The position numbers and the translations under genes are program-made. From an uncultured Eubacteriales bacterium (GTDB taxonomy: Bacteria; Bacillota; Clostridia; Oscillospirales; Oscillospiraceae): a stretch of DNA of 10,552 nucleotides. Positions 5,333-10,552 of the stretch are shown here, piece by piece (position 1 is the first letter of the stretch; every line of letters begins with the position of its first letter). Location: the NCBI GenBank assembly GCA_905202605.1, contig CAJKSU010000088.1:1-10552 (forward strand), read 5' to 3'. The notes beneath the pieces were generated by a model. The model had not been told where the DNA came from and made no database searches. It saw nothing but the letters and a program-made list of their open reading frames with translations.

Positions 5333-6361
5333 ATGAGTAATCTACTTGAAATCAAGGACCTTCGGGTCTGCTATCATACCTATCAGGGCGACGTACAGTC
5401 GGTGCGGGGCGTGAATCTGGACATCGGCTATGAGGAATCGGTGGCGCTGGTAGGCGAGTCCGGCTGCGGAAAATCCGTAACCGGAAAGAGCATCCTGCAG
5501 CTGATTCAGGCGCCCGGCGAGATCCGGGAGGGAAGCTCCATCACCTTTGACGGCAAGAACGTGCTCCAGATGAGCAAAAAGGAACTGCGGAGCTACCGGG
5601 GCGGTCAGGCGTCGATCATTTTTCAGGATGCGCTGGCATCCCTGAACCCCACCATGACCGTGGGAAAGCAGATCATGGAGAACCTTCTGTATCACCGGAA
5701 GATGAGCAAAAAGGAAGCCAAGGCCGAGGCGGTAAAGCTTCTGAAGGACGTTGGCATTCCCAATGCGGAAAAGCGGGTGGATCAGTATCCCCATGAGTTC
5801 TCCGGCGGTATGCGCCAGAGAGTAATGATCGCCATTGCCTTTGCCTGCCAGCCCAAGCTGCTGATTGCCGACGAGCCGACCACGGCGCTGGACGTTACCA
5901 TTCAGTCGCAGATCATCAAGCTCTTAAAGCAGCTGCAAACGGAGAATCACACCTCCATTCTGATGATTACCCACGACCTTGGTGTGGTGGCAAGCATTGC
6001 CGAGCGCATCTTTGTGATGTACAGCGGCGTGATCGTGGAAAAGGGAACCAGTGAGGATATCTTCTATCGGGCGCGGCACCCCTATACCAAGGCGCTGCTG
6101 CGGGCAGTCCCACGGCTGGACGGCGACAAGAAGGAGGAGCTGGATTCCATTGAGGGAACGCCTCCGGATCTGATTGCGCCTCCTGCCGGATGTCCGTTTG
6201 CCCAGCGGTGTAAATACTGCATGCCCATCTGCGAACGGGAGATGCCGGAGATCACGGAATTCGGCGGAAAGCATGCCGCGGCCTGCTGGCTCCATCATGA
6301 GATGGCGCCCAAGGTGGAGGGCATCAACGATTTTGACGAAAACGCAGGAAAGGAGGCCTGA
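5333..6361 (+). CDS. oppD: Peptide-type ABC transporter ATP-binding protein (OppD/DppD family)
   Basis: The first of two nucleotide-binding subunits, 342 residues. All ABC motifs are intact: Walker A GESGCGKS (41-48), Q-loop Gln98, signature SGGMRQR (157-163), Walker B LLIADE (176-181), D-loop ALD (185-187) and switch His214. The C-terminal oligopeptide-transporter extension starts with 'HPYTKALLRAVP' (249-260) and holds Cys287, Cys293, Cys300 and Cys318 in the family's C-x5-C-x6-C-x17-C pattern, plus an extra Cys296. This cysteine set is a known iron-sulfur site in some DppD homologues, so a cluster is possible. GGGGAGG lies 6 bases before the ATG. The stop is 2 bases before the next start. 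Confidence 0.96.
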   Translation: MSNLLEIKDLRVCYHTYQGDVQSVRGVNLDIGYEESVALVGESGCGKSVTGKSILQLIQAPGEIREGSSITFDGKNVLQMSKKELRSYRGGQASIIFQDALASLNPTMTVGKQIMENLLYHRKMSKKEAKAEAVKLLKDVGIPNAEKRVDQYPHEFSGGMRQRVMIAIAFACQPKLLIADEPTTALDVTIQSQIIKLLKQLQTENHTSILMITHDLGVVASIAERIFVMYSGVIVEKGTSEDIFYRARHPYTKALLRAVPRLDGDKKEELDSIEGTPPDLIAPPAGCPFAQRCKYCMPICEREMPEITEFGGKHAAACWLHHEMAPKVEGINDFDENAGKEA

Positions 6362-6363
6362 CC

Positions 6364-7341
6364 ATGGAAGCGGAAAAGAAGCCTCTGGTTCAGGTGAAAA
6401 ACCTGAAAAAGTATTTTAATGTTGGACATAAAGAGGTTGTTAAGGCACTGGACAACGTTTCCTTTGACATCTATAAAGGGGAGACGGTGGGACTGGTGGG
6501 CGAATCCGGCTGCGGAAAAACCACCTGCGGACGCATTATTCTGGGCCTGTATGACAAAACCGACGGTCAGGTGCTCTACCGGGGCAAGGACGTTCACAAG
6601 ATGTCCCGCAGCGAAAAGTATGCCTTTAAGAAGCAGGCGCAGATCGTATTTCAGGATCCCTATTCCTCTCTGGATCCCCGGATGACCGTGGCGGATATCA
6701 TTGCCGAGGGCATTGACATTCACCACCTTGCCAAGGATCGGAAGGAGCGTCTGGAGAAAATCTATTATTACCTAAACGCCGTCGGCCTGAACGAATCCCA
6801 TGCCAGTCGGTTTGTCCATGAGTTCTCCGGCGGTCAGCGGCAGAGAATCGGCATTGCGCGGGCGCTGGCGGTGGAGCCGGAGTTCATTATGCTCGATGAG
6901 CCGATCTCCGCGCTGGACGTATCCATTCAGGCGCAGGTGGTCAATCTGCTCATTAAGCTCCAGAAGGAAAAGGGGCTGACCTATCTGTTTGTGGCGCATG
7001 ATCTTGCGATGGTCAAGCATATTTCGGATCGGATCGTGGTCATGTATCTGGGGACTGTGGTGGAAACTGCAAGCTCCGAGGCTCTGTATGCCCGGCCACT
7101 GCACCCCTATACGCAGGCACTGATCTCCGCCATTCCCATTCCCGACCCGGAGCTGGAGCGGAAGCGCGCGGCGGAAACGGTACAGGGCGAGGCTGCCGTG
7201 GCCGGCGCCACAGAGGGCTGCCGGTTCCGCACCCGCTGCAAGTTCGCCACGGAGCGGTGCGCCCATGAAATGCCGGAGCTGCGCGAGGTGGAGCCGGGAC
7301 ATTTTGCGGCCTGTCACAATCTGGAGCAGATCAACGGATGA
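6364..7341 (+). CDS. oppF: Peptide-type ABC transporter ATP-binding protein (OppF/DppF family)
   Basis: The second nucleotide-binding subunit, 325 residues, paired with the upstream ATPase. Motifs are complete: Walker A GESGCGKT (46-53), Q-loop Gln97 in 'VFQDPYSSLDPRM', signature SGGQRQR (155-161), Walker B FIMLDE (174-179), D-loop ALD (183-185) and switch His212. The C-terminal extension has 'HPYTQALISAIP' (247-258) and Cys286, Cys292, Cys299 and Cys317 in the same spacing as its partner. The linker before the first Cys reads GEAAVAGATEG. The proline-rich 'GE-PSP-NPP' usual in this family is missing, which is a mild oddity. AAAGGAGG lies 7 bases before the ATG, inside the end of the previous gene. 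Its TGA overlaps the ATG of the small membrane-protein gene by 4 bases. Confidence 0.96.
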   Translation: MEAEKKPLVQVKNLKKYFNVGHKEVVKALDNVSFDIYKGETVGLVGESGCGKTTCGRIILGLYDKTDGQVLYRGKDVHKMSRSEKYAFKKQAQIVFQDPYSSLDPRMTVADIIAEGIDIHHLAKDRKERLEKIYYYLNAVGLNESHASRFVHEFSGGQRQRIGIARALAVEPEFIMLDEPISALDVSIQAQVVNLLIKLQKEKGLTYLFVAHDLAMVKHISDRIVVMYLGTVVETASSEALYARPLHPYTQALISAIPIPDPELERKRAAETVQGEAAVAGATEGCRFRTRCKFATERCAHEMPELREVEPGHFAACHNLEQING

Positions 7342-7661
7342 AACAGTCAAAACAGATCATAAAGGAGCTGGCACTGCTTTTCGGGTTTGCGCTGGGAATC
7401 CTTCTGGTGCTGACCCTGATCGCGGGGGTGCGGAGCCTTTTGGGCGGCAGCTTTGGCGGGAGCCTTTGGCGGCTTGGCGCATTCATCGGGGCGATTATCT
7501 GGCTGCTGGCGGCGGTATTCCTGCTCAGCGGACGGTTGGGACGGAAGAAGATGAAGCTGTGGACGGAGAACTTCCCCCACATTCCCTTTGTATGGGCGCT
7601 GATACTGGTGGGCGCAGTGCTGATCCTGATGGCCTGTGTAATCAATTATTTTGTAATTTAA
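7338..7661 (+). CDS. Small three-helix membrane protein of unknown function, coupled to the transporter ATPase
   Basis: A 107-residue protein with three hydrophobic segments at about 9-33, 43-64 and 83-105. A basic loop (RLGRKKMKL) follows helix 2, which by the positive-inside rule places that loop in the cytoplasm. There is no signal cleavage site, no Cys pair and no enzymatic motif; no family is recognised. Its ATG overlaps the ATPase stop as ATGA, so it is probably translated by coupling, and the upstream 'GGAGCAG' offers a weak RBS. The oxidoreductase gene starts 16 bases after its stop. Sitting between importer and enzyme genes, it may be an accessory of the transporter or anchor a downstream enzyme; both ideas are inference. 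Hydrophobic composition plus the overlap make it a real gene rather than a shadow frame. Confidence 0.85.
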   Translation: MKQSKQIIKELALLFGFALGILLVLTLIAGVRSLLGGSFGGSLWRLGAFIGAIIWLLAAVFLLSGRLGRKKMKLWTENFPHIPFVWALILVGAVLILMACVINYFVI

Positions 7662-7677
7662 TAAAAGGAGCGATTGG

Positions 7678-9618
7678 ATGAACACCAAATATCCTCATAT
7701 GTTTTCCCCCATTACCATCGGGGGCGTAACCTTTAAAAACCGTATCTGGTCTGCACCGGCAGGGGCGCACCTGCTCTATGGCAAGGAGGGCTATCCCAAC
7801 GACCACGTGGTGGCCTACTATGCCAATAAGGCAAAGGGCGGCAGCGCCAACATTACCGTTTCGGCGCAGAATATGGACATCTATCAGGAGTATGACAATG
7901 TGCATGCCCATGAGAATATCTTCGATTCCGAGAATCACCGGTTCTGGAACCACCTTACCGACGCCATCCATTTTTACGGCGCCAAGGCGTCGCTGGAGCT
8001 GCTGGGCTTCTCCTATCACGGCAGAAACTACAAGGGTGAGCTGGTAAGCTATTCTGTCAACGGCGAGGAAGGCACGCAGATTCTGGACAAGGCCGCCATG
8101 GAGAGCATTGCCTCCATCTATGCCGATGCGGCGGAGAACGCCCTGAAATGCGGCTTTGACATGATCCTGATCCACGGCGGTCACGGCCTGATCCTGTCCC
8201 AGATGCTGTCCCCCAAGTTCAACACCCGTACCGATGAATTCGGCGGATGTCTGGAAAACCGCGCCAAGTTCCCAATCATGATTCTGGACGCCATTCGTGC
8301 GCGGGTGGGGAAGAAGCTGCTGATCGAATACCGTATCTCCGGCTCTGAGCTGGGCGGTGACGACTGCTTTACTCCCGATGACTGCGTGGCATTTCTGGAG
8401 ATGGTGCAGGATAAGATCGACATTGCCCATGTTTCTGCGGGCAGCTTCTTTACCGATACCGAGCATATTATGCATCCCAACAACTTCCTGCTGCCGGGAC
8501 ACAACACGTATCTGGCGGAGTATGTGAAGAAGTCCGGAAAAATCCGTATTCCTGTTTTGACGCTGGGCGCATATCAGCAGCCGGAGGACATTGAAAAGGC
8601 GCTGGCAGAGGGCAGAGCGGATATCGTTGCCATGGCTCGCGGCACCATTGCCGATGCGGCGTTGGTGAATAAGTCCCGGAAGGGCAAAGAGGATGAAATC
8701 ATCCCCTGCATCAAGTGCTTCCACTGTCTCGACTACCGCCGGGCGGCGACCTTTGGCTGCTCGGTCAATCCCACAGTGGGCAGAGAGGCGCGGCTTCCTG
8801 TGCTGATCCCGCCCAAGGAGGAGACGAAGAAGGTCGTGGTCATTGGCGGCGGCCCTGCCGGCATGGAGGCTGCGGTGACCGCAAAGCAGCGGGGACATGA
8901 GGTTATTTTGCTGGAGAAAAGCGGCGTTCTGGGCGGCAAGCTGAATTTCTCCCGGCAGGTACCCTTTAAGCGGGATCTGTGCAAGTTCATGGACTATCTG
9001 ATCCACATGGTGGAGAAGACTGGCGTAGAGGTTCGGCTGAACACCGAGGCCACCGTGGAGCTGGTGGAGTCTCTGGAGCCGGATGTGGTCATTGCCGCCG
9101 TGGGCGCAAAGGCGCTGGTTCCCCCGATTCCCGGTGTGGACGGTGCGAACGTCATTACCGCCGAGGAGGCCTACCGGAAGGTCAAGGCCGGGGAGGACAT
9201 TGGCAAAAAGATCGCAGTGCTGGGCGGCGGCGATGTAGGCTGTGAAACCGCAGTCTATCTTGCTCAGGAGGCTGGCAAGGAGGTCAGCCTTGTGGAGATG
9301 ACCGATACGCTGGCGGCGGCGTCCTGCACCATCCCCAGAACTGCCATCACCAAGGAAATCGAGAAGTGCGTGGACGCACATACCGGCGCACGCTGCACGG
9401 GGATCACCGAGGACGGGATCACCTATGTGGACGCGCAGGGCGAGCACAGCATTCAGGCGGATACGGTGGTGCTGTCTGCGGGCATGGTGCCGCAGAAGGC
9501 ACAGGCCGAGGCGTTCCGCATGATCGCCGGAGAGTTCTTCCCCATTGGCGACTGCGTCAAGGCCAACAACGTCCGCACTGCCGTTCGCACCGGTTATGAC
9601 AGTGCCATTCAGCTGTAA
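7678..9618 (+). CDS. FMN/[4Fe-4S]/FAD oxidoreductase of the enoate reductase / 2,4-dienoyl-CoA reductase family
   Basis: A 646-residue two-part flavoenzyme. Residues about 1-340 form an old-yellow-enzyme TIM barrel that binds FMN and reduces an activated C=C bond. The active-site strand is 'HGGHGLILSQMLSPKFNTR' with His166/His169, followed by 'DEFGGCLENR'. Cys344, Cys347, Cys350 and Cys361 in 'CIKCFHC...GCSVNP' are the expected [4Fe-4S] ligands. The C-terminal half carries two dinucleotide folds: FAD site IGGGPAG (389-395) and NAD(P)H site LGGGDVG (515-521), ending with the FAD 'GD' motif near 'IGDCVKANN'. Electrons would pass NAD(P)H to FAD to FeS to FMN to substrate. Length and layout match clostridial 2-enoate reductase, cinnamate reductase (FldZ), bile-acid BaiCD/BaiH, daidzein reductase and 2,4-dienoyl-CoA reductase; these cannot be told apart here. 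Where relatives often have HGYL or HGWL, it has HGLI, and GGC where many have GGS. AAAAGGAG lies 7 bases before the ATG. It is probably cytoplasmic and oxygen-sensitive. Confidence 0.93.
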   Translation: MNTKYPHMFSPITIGGVTFKNRIWSAPAGAHLLYGKEGYPNDHVVAYYANKAKGGSANITVSAQNMDIYQEYDNVHAHENIFDSENHRFWNHLTDAIHFYGAKASLELLGFSYHGRNYKGELVSYSVNGEEGTQILDKAAMESIASIYADAAENALKCGFDMILIHGGHGLILSQMLSPKFNTRTDEFGGCLENRAKFPIMILDAIRARVGKKLLIEYRISGSELGGDDCFTPDDCVAFLEMVQDKIDIAHVSAGSFFTDTEHIMHPNNFLLPGHNTYLAEYVKKSGKIRIPVLTLGAYQQPEDIEKALAEGRADIVAMARGTIADAALVNKSRKGKEDEIIPCIKCFHCLDYRRAATFGCSVNPTVGREARLPVLIPPKEETKKVVVIGGGPAGMEAAVTAKQRGHEVILLEKSGVLGGKLNFSRQVPFKRDLCKFMDYLIHMVEKTGVEVRLNTEATVELVESLEPDVVIAAVGAKALVPPIPGVDGANVITAEEAYRKVKAGEDIGKKIAVLGGGDVGCETAVYLAQEAGKEVSLVEMTDTLAAASCTIPRTAITKEIEKCVDAHTGARCTGITEDGITYVDAQGEHSIQADTVVLSAGMVPQKAQAEAFRMIAGEFFPIGDCVKANNVRTAVRTGYDSAIQL

Positions 9619-9632
9619 GGAAGGGATTCAGA

Positions 9633-10552
9633 ATGGATCAGAAAATCTATCAGGCGTATATTGACATACTGGAGGAAGAGCTGGTGCCGGCAATGGGCTG
9701 CACCGAGCCAATTGCCGTGGCCTATGCCGGTGCACTGGCACGGAAGGCGCTGGGTGCGCTGCCGGAGCGGGTGGAGCTATGCGTCAGCGGCAATATCATC
9801 AAAAATGTAAAGTCCGTGATCGTCCCCCATACCGGGGGACGCAAGGGCCTCAAGGTTGCGGTGGCAGTGGGACTCTGCTGCGGCGATGCCGATGCGGAGC
9901 TGGAGGTCATTTCCGGGGTGACGGAGCAGCAGCTCCACGAGCTGGACGAGTATCTGGAGCAGGTGGAGGTCAAAATCACCGGCTCCAAGGCCAACTGCCC
10001 CTTTGATATTCAGGTGACGGCGTACCATGGGGCGGATTCCTCCTATGCCAGAATTATTGGCCACCATACCAATGTGGTGAGCCTCAAGAAGAATGACACG
10101 GTACTCATTGAGGTGCCGTTTCAGGATGATGTGGTGCAGGCACCGGAAAACCGGAAGCTCCTGAGTGTGGAGAACATTGTGAAATTCGCCGACGAGGTGA
10201 AGATTCCCGATGTGCAGGAGGTGCTCCAGCGGCAGATCGACTATAATATGGCGATCGCTCAGGCGGGCATGGATGGCAGCTACGGCGCAACCATCGGCAG
10301 AATTCTGCTGAAATCCTATGGAAACTGCATCCAGAACCGGGCAAAGGCATGGGCGGCGGCAGGCTCTGATGCCAGAATGTGCGGCTGCGAGCTGCCCGTG
10401 GTCATCAACTCCGGCAGCGGCAACCAGGGCATCACCGTGTCGGTGCCGCTCATCGTGTACGCGCGCCACCTGGGCTCTTCCGACGAGCAGCTCTACCGTG
10501 CGCTCGTGCTGTCGAACCTCGTGGCTATCCATCAGAAGACGGGCATCGGGCG
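9633..10552 (+). CDS. cyuA: L-cysteine desulfidase / serine dehydratase alpha-family protein (CyuA/YhaM, UPF0597), 3' end cut
   Basis: The first 306 codons of a protein family that is usually about 425-440 residues; the frame is open to the window edge. It opens with 'LVPAMGCTEPIAVAYA', where Cys23 is the conserved N-terminal cluster ligand of the iron-sulfur L-cysteine desulfidases. Further on are 'GNIIKNVKSVIVPHTGGRKG' (about 53-72), 'GSKANCPFDI', 'MCGCELPVVINSGSGNQGIT' (about 249-268) and 'SNLVAIHQKTGIG', all typical of the family. The remaining cluster ligands are either the Cys250/Cys252 region or, more likely in part, past the edge. Known members turn L-cysteine into pyruvate, H2S and ammonia in anaerobes; some may act on other beta-substituted amino acids. 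AAGGAAGG lies 8 bases before the ATG, and only 14 bases separate it from the oxidoreductase stop, so it is in the same operon. The last ~35 codons use TCG, ACG, CTC and TAC more than the rest. Confidence 0.9.
   Translation, partial: MDQKIYQAYIDILEEELVPAMGCTEPIAVAYAGALARKALGALPERVELCVSGNIIKNVKSVIVPHTGGRKGLKVAVAVGLCCGDADAELEVISGVTEQQLHELDEYLEQVEVKITGSKANCPFDIQVTAYHGADSSYARIIGHHTNVVSLKKNDTVLIEVPFQDDVVQAPENRKLLSVENIVKFADEVKIPDVQEVLQRQIDYNMAIAQAGMDGSYGATIGRILLKSYGNCIQNRAKAWAAAGSDARMCGCELPVVINSGSGNQGITVSVPLIVYARHLGSSDEQLYRALVLSNLVAIHQKTGIG

Noticed and set aside
7642..9447. 601-codon open frame on the minus strand across the oxidoreductase gene
   Set aside because: It is an antisense shadow; the sense frame has FMN, FeS, FAD and NAD(P)H motifs. 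The His/Leu/Gly-rich translation has no family features.
1..10552. CRISPR array, insertion sequence, integrase, attachment site, tRNA or rRNA
   Set aside because: No regularly spaced repeats, transposase or recombinase motifs, terminal inverted repeats or structured RNA genes were seen on either strand.

Overview
The window looks like chromosomal DNA of a low-GC-lineage but GC-rich gut Firmicute, most likely a clostridial/Oscillospiraceae-type anaerobe. The grounds are AGGAGG-type ribosome binding sites before nearly every gene, sigma-A style promoters, a Firmicute-type lipoprotein signal with an Ala/Ser/Gly-rich linker, oxygen-sensitive flavin/iron-sulfur enzymes, and GC-rich genes separated by clearly AT-richer spacers. 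The taxon is inferred from style only. No integrase, transposase, phage gene, tRNA, rRNA or CRISPR array is visible.

Left part (1-1607). The 5' end of an ABC transporter ATPase gene runs off the left edge on the minus strand. It has a near-consensus promoter and a strong RBS. Behind it, also on the minus strand, is a small XRE-type regulator whose terminator hairpin abuts the -35 box of the ATPase promoter. Pointing the other way is a 75-codon gene of unknown function with its own promoter (TTGCAA-17-TATACT) and a strong downstream hairpin. About 570 bases without a convincing gene follow. They hold a possible 21-codon ORF with a good RBS, two weak CodY-like motifs, and a promoter (CTGCAA-17-TATAAT) with a leader of about 110 bases.

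Right part (1608-10552). A single plus-strand operon fills the rest: a lipoprotein peptide-type binding protein, two permeases and two ATPases (a complete Opp/Dpp ABC importer in the order A-B-C-D-F), a 107-residue three-helix membrane protein translationally coupled to the last ATPase, a 646-residue FMN/[4Fe-4S]/FAD enoate-reductase-type oxidoreductase, and the first 306 codons of an iron-sulfur L-cysteine desulfidase/serine dehydratase-alpha family protein cut by the right edge. Gaps are -4 to +16 bases except for a 96-base spacer after the binding protein. That spacer carries a strong stem-loop with a GCGA tetraloop.

How they may work together. The importer would bring in a peptide or amino-acid derivative. 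The desulfidase-family lyase would eliminate H2S, water or a similar group together with ammonia. The enoate reductase would use a double bond in the substrate or a breakdown product as an electron sink. The gene families and operon layout are read from the sequence; the joint pathway and the substrate are inference. The most interesting item is this uptake-lyase-reductase cassette and its uncharacterised coupled membrane protein.
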